A stretch of DNA of 63,366 nt from an uncultured Duncaniella sp. (GTDB lineage Bacteria; Bacteroidota; Bacteroidia; Bacteroidales; Muribaculaceae): contig CAJUCI010000015.1 of assembly GCA_910584825.1 (NCBI GenBank), forward strand, positions 1-63,366, read 5' to 3'. A program made the position numbers and the translations under genes. The notes under the pieces are model-generated. The model searched no databases. It was not told where the DNA came from and saw only the letters and a program-made list of their open reading frames with translations. Positions within the stretch are counted from its first letter, which is position 1; every line of letters starts with the position of its first letter. Below are positions 36,339 through 45,193 of the stretch, piece by piece.

Positions 36339-36457
36339 AGAAAGGCACATAAGTGACAAAAGCGACATAGGGAATATATTATCTTGATAATCAGTGATTA
36401 TCTGATAATTAAAACCTTATGTCGCTTTTGTCACTTATGTCTTTCTGTGCCTTTTTC
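36339..36457. repeat. Long inverted repeat, copy 2, upstream of the recombinase
   Basis: The left arm 36339-36371 and right arm 36415-36457 share GTGACAAAAGCGACATA with its reverse complement; the left arm lacks about 9 nt present in the right. The centre contains ATATATTATCTTGATA and GATAATCAGTGATTATC, nearly the same as the centre at 16521-16564. Here the centre is itself a near-perfect palindrome (TTATCttGATAATCA opposite TGATTATCtGATAA). It ends 63 nt before the tyrosine recombinase ATG. Confidence 0.8.
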
Positions 36458-36484
36458 TAATTACGCATTATCTGCCTTTCTCTT

Positions 36485-36492
36485 TATATTTG
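36485..36492 (+). promoter_or_regulatory. -7 box for the tyrosine recombinase
   Basis: TATATTTG, 28 nt before the ATG at 36521. No clear -33 TTG is present at the expected distance, which lies just outside the right arm of the inverted repeat. Confidence 0.45.
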
Positions 36493-36520
36493 TCACTCAT
36501 TTTTACTAAATTTTTCGGTT

Positions 36521-37330
36521 ATGGATATGATTGACAAATACAAGGCTTATCTTCAGCGTCAGGAACTTTCACCTAACACAGTACGCTCATACGTGTGGAC
36601 TCTGCGCCACTTCATGAAATGCTATGGCGACGTCACTCGAGAGTCGCTGCTCGACTTCAAGGCCCGACTTATCGAGACGCGCAAACCGCAGACCATCAAC
36701 ATCCGCCTCCAGGCCATAAACAGGTATCTCGACTTCATCCACCGCGACAAACTCAAGATGCGTTTCGTCAAGGTACAGCAGAAAAATTTTCTTGAAAATG
36801 TCATCAGCGATTCCGACTATCATTATCTGAAATCGCGGCTGAAGGAGGACGGATATATGGAGTGGTATTTCGTCGTGTGGTTTCTCGGCGCGACCGGGGC
36901 GCGAGTGAGCGAACTCCTGCAGATACGTGCCGAGCATGTGCGCCAGGGCTACCTCGACATCTATTCCAAAGGTGGCAAGATGCGCCGGCTCTATATCCCC
37001 GTGGGGCTTGCCCGTGAGGCGGCCGAGTGGCTTGACAGCCGTGATATCCGCTCGGGCTACATATTCCTCAACCGTTTCGGCGTGCGTATCACAGCCCGCG
37101 GCATAGCCCAGCGGCTCAAGCAGTTTGCCCTCCGTTACGGGATTGACCCGGCCGTGGTTTATCCGCACTCGTTCCGCCACCGTTTTGCCAAAAACTTCCT
37201 TGAGCGTTACAACGACCTCCCCCTTCTTGCCGACCTTATGGGCCACCAGAGCATCGAGACCACGCGCATCTACCTCCGCCGCACCGCCACCGAACAGCAC
37301 GCCGTCATCGATAAGATAGTCAACTGGTAA
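36521..37330 (+). CDS. Orphan tyrosine recombinase (XerD-like)
   Basis: A 269-residue site-specific recombinase. An N-terminal SAM-like core-binding domain (about 1-85, LSPNTVRSYVWTLRHFMK) is followed by the catalytic domain with Arg in ATGARVSELLQI, Lys in YSKGGKMRRLYIP, H-x-x-R in HSFRHRFAKNF, His in MGHQSIETT and the nucleophile Tyr in RIYLRRTA. All active-site residues are present. At 269 residues it is shorter than XerC/XerD (about 300) and has no arm-binding domain. It has no mobile-element partners. The inverted repeat just upstream is a candidate substrate; a housekeeping role is possible. Confidence 0.88.
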   Translation: MDMIDKYKAYLQRQELSPNTVRSYVWTLRHFMKCYGDVTRESLLDFKARLIETRKPQTINIRLQAINRYLDFIHRDKLKMRFVKVQQKNFLENVISDSDYHYLKSRLKEDGYMEWYFVVWFLGATGARVSELLQIRAEHVRQGYLDIYSKGGKMRRLYIPVGLAREAAEWLDSRDIRSGYIFLNRFGVRITARGIAQRLKQFALRYGIDPAVVYPHSFRHRFAKNFLERYNDLPLLADLMGHQSIETTRIYLRRTATEQHAVIDKIVNW

Positions 37331-37362
37331 GAGAAGAGTAAAAGTTAAAGAGTGTTAATAAA

Positions 37363-37392
37363 TTGGGGGGGGTAATTTTATTCCTACATTTG
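37363..37392 (+). promoter_or_regulatory. Promoter of the 37.5-40.3 kb gene pair
   Basis: TTG at 37363-37365 and TACATTTG at 37385-37392 are 19 nt apart. A run of eight G overlaps the -33 region (37365-37372), as in the promoter at 32984. The leader would be about 93 nt. Confidence 0.6.
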
Positions 37393-37491
37393 TGCAAAAT
37401 CCCCAATTGTTAAAATTCTTGCATGCACCCTTTTCGTTTTTAACCTGATTTTCTTGACCAAAATCAATAATACCAATTAAAATAACACAGT

Positions 37492-38025
37492 ATGCACAAA
37501 ATCAAAACTCTTGTGGCGGCTTTTGTGATTGCTATCAGCTCATGCCTTACGGCACAGGCTATAACCACACAGCTGCGCATCTCGTTTAAGGATGGTCGCA
37601 CGTTAGTGATAGACCTCACAGCTACCGACGACGAAGTCCTCCCCAAAATGACATTCACACCCCGCACGGTGATTTTCGAGATTCCGCCCGTGTCGGCAGA
37701 CGAAAAGCCCACAACCTACGTATGTGAGGTGGAAGACCTTCAGGCCATGAAGTCTATCGAAGTGTCGACCGAAATGTCATCTATCAATGACATTTTTGCA
37801 GCAGACAATGTTGTGATTACCCCCGTCAGCAATAATGAGGTGCGCATATCGGGCACTGATGTGGCCGATGCTGATGCCGTGAGGGTCTACGATATGAACG
37901 GACGCATGATGCGTGCCGAGGTCGTGGCCGACGGTGACGCTCTCAAGCTCTCTCTTGCCGACCTGCCCTCAGGGGTCTATATCGTAAATATTTCGTCAAC
38001 CTCACTCAAAGTCACCAAGCGATGA
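37492..38025 (+). CDS. Small secreted protein with Por/T9SS-like tail
   Basis: A 177-residue exported protein. The signal peptide (LVAAFVIAISSCLTAQA) is followed by a short beta-rich part (LRISFKDGRTLVIDLTATDDEVLPKMTF) and a Por/T9SS-like tail (VRVYDMNGRMM...LPSGVYIVNISSTSLKVTKR). It has no catalytic motif. Its stop overlaps the next ATG by 4 nt, so the two secreted proteins are made together. The function is unknown; scaffold or partner of the larger protein is a guess. Confidence 0.7.
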   Translation: MHKIKTLVAAFVIAISSCLTAQAITTQLRISFKDGRTLVIDLTATDDEVLPKMTFTPRTVIFEIPPVSADEKPTTYVCEVEDLQAMKSIEVSTEMSSINDIFAADNVVITPVSNNEVRISGTDVADADAVRVYDMNGRMMRAEVVADGDALKLSLADLPSGVYIVNISSTSLKVTKR

Positions 38026-40304
38026 AAAAGTCTTTACTCATTTTCGGCCTTGCAGCCATTGCGGCTACAGGCGTGAAGTCCATCGCCGACACTCTGACCG
38101 GCGACCGCATCAACACTATCAAGCTCATCACCACCGAGCAGTTCGGAGTGCCCTACAATACCAATCTCTCCGAGATACCTGTCAACGACATAGATTCGAT
38201 TACTTTTGACGTGAAGAATCAGAAGTTCTCATTCTTCGGATGTGCATTATCGGCAGATAATTATTATCAAAGTTTTGCTCAATACGATTTGAGCAAACTG
38301 CAGGGATTTGAGTTTACCTATCTGCCTGAAGGTGTGATGCCTACTACATGTATTGATGGAGCTCTCGTGAACGGCACACGTAATACAGTGATTATAAGAG
38401 TGCGTCCTGTCGAGGATGCGGCCGGCTATCAGGTAAGATATAGCTCTAATCCGACATTCAGCGATTGGGATAACGCTGAGGCTGTTGACGGCGAAGTTTC
38501 GTTAGGCGCGAATGACGAATATTGTGTGATTCCCGATTTGGAATATGGCACGACTTATAGGTTTGCCGTGCGTGTGCTTTCACCCAAAGGTGAGGGTTAC
38601 CATTCCGATTGGTCTACTCGACATAATTTCCGCGCTGAACAGTTCAACTATCTTTCTATTGCGACATATGAAAGATATGTTGTGCCGAATGTTATGACTT
38701 ATGTAAATGGTAAGAACGAATATGAGGCAAATTTGGGCTTTGATTTGAATTATAATAGGAATATTTACATGGAGCAAGATGCCGATACGATTGAATCTCG
38801 CTTTGAGATTGATGCTAACAATCGTTTTGTCGCAGACCGTGTGATCCTGAGACCCATGAATAGCCAGGAGGAGACGGTGATTAATCTTACTGAAGCCGAC
38901 AAAGAGGCCGGCTTTGTAAAGGTCACGGGGCTTGAGGAAAATACCATCTATTGTGCTGCGCTTTTCAACAGTAATATTCCTGCAAAGGTCGATGCATTTT
39001 ATAACTGGATTGCATTCCGCACTAAATCATCGATTCCGGCCGAGCCTGTTACATTGCCGGCGGGTACCGATTTGGACGAGGTGCTGATTAATTATATGTC
39101 AGATTATAATATTCCTGATGACCAGATTTATTATCTTGAAGGTGACGGCATATATACGTTAGACCAAAGTGTAAATATAACCAAAGGGTTTATACTTGCC
39201 ACTCGCCCCGAAGACCTTGCTGCCGGACGTAGAGCAAAGGTGCAGTTTGAGGTACCGTTAGGCAGTTCGATGGGCCCCAGTTTCTTGTTGGGAATGGACG
39301 GTGCTAAAACAGAAATATCTAAACTTCAGTTCAAGGGTATTGATTTTGATGTCATAAATGCATACAATTATGGATATATTTATGATGTTGGACAAGCAAC
39401 CATTCATTATTTTATCAATTCACTGATGACGGTGGATTACACGATTGATGAGCTTACAATCCAAGACTGCACATTCCAGCATTTTATTAGAGGTTTTTTC
39501 AGGGCGTCGTATCGTGGTGCCCAGGTAATTAATAAATTTACTGTTGACGGTAATTTATTCTATAACTGCGGGTATTATGATATCAATGGTAAGGGATATG
39601 CGTGGTTTGATGGCCCGGATAATAATGTTGAAACCAATCCCTTTAAAGATTTTAGCTTTACAAATAATACCATATATGATTCTCCGAGGTATGGCTTGAT
39701 AAGGGTTGCCAAATCATTGAATTGGGCTGACGATTACAAGTGGAATATAAAAATTGAGAATAATACATTTATTAATTTTTCCACACGTGGTATTGATAAT
39801 TATATACTTAATATGAGATATATTCCCGGCGGTTCGCATATCTCATTCCGGCGCAATCTTATCGCACTTGCGGCGGATGAGAATGATAACAGGATATTGA
39901 ACATGTGCGGAGCCGATGTCCGTGTGGTTAATGGCAGCGGGGAATTCTCGTATGAAATCAAGGACAATTATTCCGTAGGTTGCCGTGACACTCATCTTGT
40001 AGATGATGGCATATTTACGAAAGGTGCGTTCTCTTTACAAAAGAACTCTTTCGGCTCATTACCGGGCAATATGGGTACTGCTGATGACCTCAAAGTGAAA
40101 GTCGGTTCTACGCCACTCAAGTCGACCGATTTGTTTACCAACCCCAATCCGCCGTATGTGGCTTATGACCCGACAGACCCCAATCCGCTTGACCATGTGG
40201 CACCAGACAATATCTTCGAGGCTCTGAAATACAAGCAGACACCCGAAGTGCTCAATCACGAAATCTACACTCTCGGCATCGGCGACCCGAGATGGAGAGA
40301 GTAA
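38022..40304 (+). CDS. Secreted parallel-beta-helix-like protein (DUF4957/DUF5123 type)
   Basis: A 760-residue exported protein with a short signal-like N-terminus. Residues about 110-215 form a fibronectin type III-like domain (VEDAAGYQVRYSSNPTFSDWDNA). The second half (about 420-700) has repeated beta-helix rungs (IQDCTFQHFIRGFFR, FSFTNNTIYDSPRYGLIRV, KIENNTFINFSTRGI). The end LGIGDPRWRE is the usual close of Bacteroides DUF5123 proteins. Such proteins occur in polysaccharide-use loci and resemble pectate lyases in fold. No catalytic residues could be assigned. It is translationally coupled to the previous gene. Confidence 0.75.
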   Translation: MKKSLLIFGLAAIAATGVKSIADTLTGDRINTIKLITTEQFGVPYNTNLSEIPVNDIDSITFDVKNQKFSFFGCALSADNYYQSFAQYDLSKLQGFEFTYLPEGVMPTTCIDGALVNGTRNTVIIRVRPVEDAAGYQVRYSSNPTFSDWDNAEAVDGEVSLGANDEYCVIPDLEYGTTYRFAVRVLSPKGEGYHSDWSTRHNFRAEQFNYLSIATYERYVVPNVMTYVNGKNEYEANLGFDLNYNRNIYMEQDADTIESRFEIDANNRFVADRVILRPMNSQEETVINLTEADKEAGFVKVTGLEENTIYCAALFNSNIPAKVDAFYNWIAFRTKSSIPAEPVTLPAGTDLDEVLINYMSDYNIPDDQIYYLEGDGIYTLDQSVNITKGFILATRPEDLAAGRRAKVQFEVPLGSSMGPSFLLGMDGAKTEISKLQFKGIDFDVINAYNYGYIYDVGQATIHYFINSLMTVDYTIDELTIQDCTFQHFIRGFFRASYRGAQVINKFTVDGNLFYNCGYYDINGKGYAWFDGPDNNVETNPFKDFSFTNNTIYDSPRYGLIRVAKSLNWADDYKWNIKIENNTFINFSTRGIDNYILNMRYIPGGSHISFRRNLIALAADENDNRILNMCGADVRVVNGSGEFSYEIKDNYSVGCRDTHLVDDGIFTKGAFSLQKNSFGSLPGNMGTADDLKVKVGSTPLKSTDLFTNPNPPYVAYDPTDPNPLDHVAPDNIFEALKYKQTPEVLNHEIYTLGIGDPRWRE

Positions 40305-40309
40305 GAAGG

Positions 40310-40418
40310 GAATGAAAAATTAAAAATTTAAAATTAAGAATTGGCTTCGCGGTAAAAGCATCGCGAAGCCAATTTTTCATTCTTAATTTTTAATTTTTAA
40401 TTCTTCATTTTTAATTCC
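40310..40418. terminator. Large bidirectional terminator between convergent genes
   Basis: A perfect 13-bp stem, AATTGGCTTCGCG (40339-40351) and CGCGAAGCCAATT (40362-40374), has a 10-nt loop and is followed by TTTT. It is nested in a larger AT-rich inverted repeat of AATTAAAAATT units on both sides. The right flank runs into the nifJ coding sequence and supplies its last codons and stop. Confidence 0.75.
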
Positions 40419-43400
40419 TGTTTCGTTCTGTCGCAGTCTTCCTGGAGTTGGGGGCCGAGGATGGCGGCGCGGGTGGGGGAGAGCATCTTGAGGTCGATGT
40501 AGCGGTCGTCGCTGTCGGTGAACTGGCTCACGTACTCGAGCGGTTCGGCTGTCTTGTAGCCGGGCGAGGTCGTTTCGGGTGTCGAGCCGTTGGAGCCGCT
40601 GTTGTCAGGCCCGGGAATGGCTTGGTCGACTGTGAGCGGATTCTCGCCGCGGGCATATGCCTCGGGGCTGAAACGGTAGAGCGGCCAGTAGCCCGCCTCG
40701 ACGGCTCGACGCTCCTCGATGATGGAGTGGCCGAGTCCCGGACGTATGCCGTGATTGATGCACGGGCAGTAGGCTATGACTATGGCCGGACCCGGGTAAC
40801 GCTCCGCCTCCATGAGCGCGTCGATGGCCTGTTGGTAGTTGGCTCCGAGCGCGATGGATGCGACATACACGTTGCCATAGGTCATCATCATGCGCCCGAG
40901 CTCCTTCTTGGGCGTCGACTTTCCGTCGGGCGAATATTTGGCCACGCATGAGCGCGGTGTGGCCTTGGAGGTCTGACCGCCCGTGTTGGAATAGCACTCG
41001 GTGTCCATGACAAGAACCTTAATCGGCTCGCCCGAGGCAAGCACATGGTCAAGTCCGGCAAAGTCGATGTCATATGCCCATCCGTCGCCGCCGATAGCCC
41101 ACACCGACTTATAGGCGAGCATGTCGGCATCCTCGAGCAGCGCGGCATAGGCCGGCGAGGCGTCGCGCACGGGCGAGAGCATCGCTATGAGCTGTGAAGC
41201 GGTCGAGGCCGACAGCTCCGGGTCATCCTTAGCATCGAGCCAGGCCTGGAGCGGTGCTTTGAGATAAGGCATGGTGGCGGGCGAGTCAATCATCTCCCTT
41301 ACCATCTGCGTGACACGCGCACGCCGTTGCTTCATCGACACGAGCATGCCGAAACCATACTCGGCATTGTCCTCAAAGAGCGAGTTGCCCCATGCCGGGC
41401 CACGTCCCGAGCGGTCGGTGCAATAAGCGTTTGACGGATAGTTGGCTCCCCATATTGAGCTGCAGCCGGTGGCGTTGGCTATGAGCAGCCGCGTGCCGAA
41501 GAGCTGGGTGAGCAGTTTGACGTACGGAGTCTCGCCGCACCCCGCACACGCACCCGAAAATTCAAGGCACGGCGTGCGCAGCTGCGAGCCGTTGACCGTA
41601 GCGGCGGGTAGCAGTGTGTCCTTGGGCGTGACTTTCGTGCGGAGCCATTGCAGATACTCGCGCTCGGTGTCGGCAATCTCCTCTATCGGTGTCATGGTCA
41701 GCGCGTGGCCCGGGCAGATGAGCGAGCATGACGAGCAGCCGAGGCAGTCGTCGGTATAGTTCTGAATCCTGAACCTAAGCCCCTCGAGCGCGGGTGCGCC
41801 GTGTGCCTCCTTGGTGACCAGCCCCTCGGGGGCCGATGCGGCCTCCTCCTTGTCGAGCAGGAAGGGGCGGATGGCGGCGTGGGGGCACACGAGGCTACAT
41901 TCCGTACACTCCACGCACTTGTCGGCGTCCCACACCGGCACACGTGTGGCTATGCGGCGATGCTCATAGGCGGTGGTGCCCATAGGCATTGTGCCGTCGG
42001 GCGAGAATGCCGAAACGGGCACACTGTCACCCTTGCCCTTGATGCAGGGGGTGTGGATTTTTTCGATAAACTCGCGTATGCGTGCGTCGGCGAAAATCGG
42101 GGTGGGGGATACGGTCTCGTCGGGCGCAGTGGCCCATCCGTCCGTATTGGAGTAGTCCACCTCCTTGAGCGCGTCCACGGCCATAGCTATGGCGCGGAGG
42201 TTGCGGTCAACGACCTCGCCCCCCTCATGCAGGTATGTCGTCTTGATTTTCTCCTGCATGGCGGGATAGCTGAGATTGAACGGCATAATCCCGCTCAGGT
42301 AGAGAAACACCGTCTCCATCGGCATATTGATTCTCGGCGACAGCCCCACCTTGGCGGCGATGGCGTCGGCATCGATGGTGTAGAAGCGCAGATGTTTCCC
42401 GGCAATCTGACGGCGCATGTCGAGCGGCAGTTTCCTTACCATCTGCTCGGGAGTCCAGGGAGAATTGAGCACAAATGTGCCCCCCTCCTTTATATTGTCG
42501 AGCATCGAGAACCGATGCACGTAGGATGTCTTGTGACACCCCACATAGTCGGCGTCCTTGATGCCGTAGGCCGATGTCACAGGCTTGTGACCGAGTCGCA
42601 GTTGCGAGATGGTGTAGCCGCCCGACTTTTTGGCCGAATAGCTGAAATAGGCTTGGGCGTAAATGTCGGGAGCGTCGCCGAGTATCGAGGCCACCTGCTT
42701 GGTGCCCCCGACTGTGCCGTCATTGCCGATGGCATAGAATACGGCCTGATAGGTGTCGGTGTCAACTGTGGTGTCAATCTTCTCGGCCACGTCGAGCGAC
42801 AGGTGGGTGACATCGTCATTAATGCCGACGGTGAACACTTCTCGAGGCTCATCCTTGGCCATCTCGTCAAACACGGCCTTGACCATCGACGGGTCAAACT
42901 CCTTGCTCGACAGTCCGTATCGGCCTCCGATAACCCTCGGCTGAACTCCGCCCGGGGCGTAGCCGTAGAGTGCCGACTTGACATCCAGGCACAGCGGTTC
43001 GTGCTGTGCCCCCGGCTCCTTGGTGCGGTCAAGCACGGCGATGGTCCTGACCGTTTCGGGCAAGGCTTTACGCAGAGCCTCGACCGGGAACGGGCGGTAT
43101 AGGCGCACCTTGATTACGCCTGTCCTGTAGCCTTTCTGCATGTTGAGATAATCCACCGTCTCGCTGACCACATCGGCTCCCGAGCCCATTATCACTATCA
43201 CGCGGTCGGCATCGGGCGCGCCGTGATAGTCCACCAGTCCGTATGCTCGCCCCGTGGCCTTGGCCACACGGTCCATCGCCCCCTGCACGACTGACGGGAA
43301 GGCATCGTAATACCTGTTGGCGGCCTCGCGGTTTTGGAAATACACATCGGGATTCTGTGCCGAGCCGCGCAGGTCGGGGTGCTCGGGATTCATCGAGCGG

Positions 43401-44008
43401 CGGCGGAAGTCGCGCACCTTGTCCCAGTTGACCAGCGGCCGCATCGTCTCGTAGTCGATGACGCTGATGGTGTCCATCTCTGACGAAGTGCGCCACCCGT
43501 CAAAGAAGTGGAGCACCGGCACCGACCCGTCGATGGCGGCGAGATGTGCCACGAGAGCGAGGTCCATAGTCTCCTGCACCGACGACGATGCGAGCATGGC
43601 GAAACCTGTGGCACGGCAAGCCATCACATCCTGATGGTCGCCGAAGATTGACAGCGCGTGTGTGGCAAGCGAGCGGCACCCTACATGGAAGACTGCCGGC
43701 AACAGTTCGCCCGCAATCTTATACATGTTGGGTATCATCAGCATCAGTCCCTGCGAGGCCGTGAACGTCGTGGCGAGCGACCCTGCGGCAAGTGCGCCGT
43801 GCACGGCTCCAGCCGCGCCCAGCTCGCTCTCCATCTCGCGCACCTCGAGTGGCTGGCCCATGAGGTTGCGCCGTCCGGCGAGTCCCCACTGCTGTGCCGT
43901 CTGACCCATCGAGGCCACCGGCGTGATGGGATATATGGTGGCTACGTCACTGAGCGCGAAGGCCACATGCGCCGCAGCCGTGCATCCGTCGAGTATTTCC
44001 TTTTTCAT
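40397..44008 (-). CDS. nifJ: Pyruvate:ferredoxin (flavodoxin) oxidoreductase
   Basis: A 1203-residue single-chain enzyme that converts pyruvate and CoA to acetyl-CoA and CO2 while reducing ferredoxin, central to anaerobic energy metabolism. Domain order is normal: N-terminal pyrimidine-binding domain (GCTAAAHVAFALSDVATIYPITP), gamma domain, two [4Fe-4S] motifs (CVECTECSLVCP near 700 and CLGCSSCSLICP near 755), then the thiamine diphosphate domain (GGDGWAYDIDFAGLDHVLAS near 980, DTECYSNTGGQTSKATPR). The last residues ELKMKN come from an AATTAAAAATT repeat. It follows the AEC permease on the same strand across an inverted repeat. Confidence 0.95.
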   Translation of the reverse strand: MKKEILDGCTAAAHVAFALSDVATIYPITPVASMGQTAQQWGLAGRRNLMGQPLEVREMESELGAAGAVHGALAAGSLATTFTASQGLMLMIPNMYKIAGELLPAVFHVGCRSLATHALSIFGDHQDVMACRATGFAMLASSSVQETMDLALVAHLAAIDGSVPVLHFFDGWRTSSEMDTISVIDYETMRPLVNWDKVRDFRRRSMNPEHPDLRGSAQNPDVYFQNREAANRYYDAFPSVVQGAMDRVAKATGRAYGLVDYHGAPDADRVIVIMGSGADVVSETVDYLNMQKGYRTGVIKVRLYRPFPVEALRKALPETVRTIAVLDRTKEPGAQHEPLCLDVKSALYGYAPGGVQPRVIGGRYGLSSKEFDPSMVKAVFDEMAKDEPREVFTVGINDDVTHLSLDVAEKIDTTVDTDTYQAVFYAIGNDGTVGGTKQVASILGDAPDIYAQAYFSYSAKKSGGYTISQLRLGHKPVTSAYGIKDADYVGCHKTSYVHRFSMLDNIKEGGTFVLNSPWTPEQMVRKLPLDMRRQIAGKHLRFYTIDADAIAAKVGLSPRINMPMETVFLYLSGIMPFNLSYPAMQEKIKTTYLHEGGEVVDRNLRAIAMAVDALKEVDYSNTDGWATAPDETVSPTPIFADARIREFIEKIHTPCIKGKGDSVPVSAFSPDGTMPMGTTAYEHRRIATRVPVWDADKCVECTECSLVCPHAAIRPFLLDKEEAASAPEGLVTKEAHGAPALEGLRFRIQNYTDDCLGCSSCSLICPGHALTMTPIEEIADTEREYLQWLRTKVTPKDTLLPAATVNGSQLRTPCLEFSGACAGCGETPYVKLLTQLFGTRLLIANATGCSSIWGANYPSNAYCTDRSGRGPAWGNSLFEDNAEYGFGMLVSMKQRRARVTQMVREMIDSPATMPYLKAPLQAWLDAKDDPELSASTASQLIAMLSPVRDASPAYAALLEDADMLAYKSVWAIGGDGWAYDIDFAGLDHVLASGEPIKVLVMDTECYSNTGGQTSKATPRSCVAKYSPDGKSTPKKELGRMMMTYGNVYVASIALGANYQQAIDALMEAERYPGPAIVIAYCPCINHGIRPGLGHSIIEERRAVEAGYWPLYRFSPEAYARGENPLTVDQAIPGPDNSGSNGSTPETTSPGYKTAEPLEYVSQFTDSDDRYIDLKMLSPTRAAILGPQLQEDCDRTKQELKMKN

Positions 44009-44028
44009 AGTTGAAGCTGTTAAAATGT

Positions 44029-44107
44029 GAATTTGGAGTGTCGAATCCTGAGCAGTCTCCGCATTGATGCATAAGAGGCCGAGTCAAGGATTCAACACCC
44101 CAAATTC
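44029..44107. repeat. Inverted repeat between the AEC permease gene and nifJ
   Basis: GAATTTGGAGTGTCGAATCC... (44029-44049) pairs with AGGATTCAACACCCCAAATT... (44087-44107) at 19 of 21 positions with a 37-nt loop. It fills most of the 113-bp gap. No T-run follows on the minus strand, so it is not a canonical terminator; it may be a message-processing or stability hairpin. Confidence 0.7.
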
Positions 44108-44121
44108 AAAAAAATCATTCG

Positions 44122-45090
44122 TTAGAATCCTCCGCCTACACAAAGGTCGGTAATCCACAACCACAGCGGGCAGAATCCGATGAAGAGGATTACTGAGAGA
44201 GTAAGCGACGAGGTGCCGGTGGCCACATAGCGGTCGTATTCGTCGGCGATGATGATACCCGAGAAGGCAGGAGGAAGAGCACCGGCCACGACGAGCATCT
44301 TGAGGTTGGTGGGGTCCATATGGAATATCAGACCGAGCACGAGCAGCACGGCAGGCATCATCACCATCTTGAGGATAGTGCCGAGCACGGCCTGCCAGTC
44401 GAGCTGAACCTTGATTGACGAGAGGGTTATACCGGCTGAGAACACGGCCATCGAAGCGTTGGCTCCCTTGATAAGGTCAAACGACGGACTTGCCCATTCA
44501 GGCCAGGGTATGCCCACGAGCACCCATATCACAGCGAGGATAGGTGCCCAGGCCACAGGCTGCTCCAGAGCGTGGAGCACCGGGAGCCATGCGCTGGCCC
44601 CCTTGGTGGAGCCGGGCTGCTCCTTTTCGAGCGATGCGTTCATGAGCGAGAGTCCCACGGGGATGCCGACGGCATTGACCACGATGCTGACTATGGCCAC
44701 CACGAGGGCCACGGCAGGAGTGGTGCCGAAGATAGGCTCAAGCACGGCAAAACCGAGGAAGCCGATGGTTGGCGAGCCGCTGATAAGGGCCGAGATTGCC
44801 GCATCCGCGCCGGTGTTTTTCTTGAACATCCTGAACACAAAGTAGACAATCATGAAACAGGCCATGATGCCCACGAGCGAGATTATCGAGAGTTTCACGT
44901 CGCGGGCAAGCATCTCGCGGGTCGACTGCACGATGGATACGAACAGGGCTGCAGGAAGTGCATAGTCGAGCACCACCTTGTTAAACTTTTTCGCGTCGTC
45001 ACCTGAGAAGATGCCTTTCTTTCCTGAGATGTAGCCTGCAAGCATAACTACGATGATAGGAACAATCGCGTATAGAAGTATATGTTCCAT
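44122..45090 (-). CDS. AEC-family permease, probable oxalate/formate-related carrier
   Basis: A 322-residue membrane protein with about ten helices. The family start (LLYAIVPIIVVMLAGYISGKKG) and KKFNKVVLDYALPAALF match the auxin-efflux-carrier (AEC) family, whose bacterial members move organic acids. It lies downstream of oxc and frc. In E. coli the same three families sit together as yfdW-yfdU-yfdV, which supports a carrier for oxalate or a related acid. The substrate is inferred from context only. No promoter with a clear -7 box is seen in the 103-nt gap after oxc. Confidence 0.8.
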   Translation of the reverse strand: MEHILLYAIVPIIVVMLAGYISGKKGIFSGDDAKKFNKVVLDYALPAALFVSIVQSTREMLARDVKLSIISLVGIMACFMIVYFVFRMFKKNTGADAAISALISGSPTIGFLGFAVLEPIFGTTPAVALVVAIVSIVVNAVGIPVGLSLMNASLEKEQPGSTKGASAWLPVLHALEQPVAWAPILAVIWVLVGIPWPEWASPSFDLIKGANASMAVFSAGITLSSIKVQLDWQAVLGTILKMVMMPAVLLVLGLIFHMDPTNLKMLVVAGALPPAFSGIIIADEYDRYVATGTSSLTLSVILFIGFCPLWLWITDLCVGGGF

Positions 45091-45131
45091 AAATAGTTGG
45101 ATTTTGGGGTTGCTTAATTATGGTAAGAAGT

Positions 45132-45178
45132 AAAAGGGAGCGGGGGCGTCGGGTGTGACGCCCCTTTTGCTCCTTTTT
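45132..45178. terminator. Hairpin terminator after oxc
   Basis: GGGGCGTC (45143-45150) pairs with GACGCCCC (45157-45164) around a 6-nt loop. GAGC/GCTC and AAAAGG/CCTTTT extend the stem past a TTTT bulge. In the minus direction the stem is followed by CCCTTTTACTTCTT, so it can terminate or attenuate after oxc. Confidence 0.7.
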
Positions 45179-45193
45179 GACTTACTATGAGAA

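Noticed and set aside
36521..37330. Integrase of a prophage or conjugative element
   Set aside because: No excisionase, relaxase, phage or att-like direct repeats flank it; it stands alone among chromosomal genes.
40397..44008. Oxalate or 2-oxoacid oxidoreductase instead of PFOR, given the oxalate genes
   Set aside because: The single 1203-residue chain with the PFOR domain order and two ferredoxin motifs fits NifJ; oxalate oxidoreductase is known as separate subunits.
44029..44107. Rho-independent terminator between the AEC permease gene and nifJ
   Set aside because: The stem is long but no T-run follows on the minus strand; listed as an inverted repeat instead.
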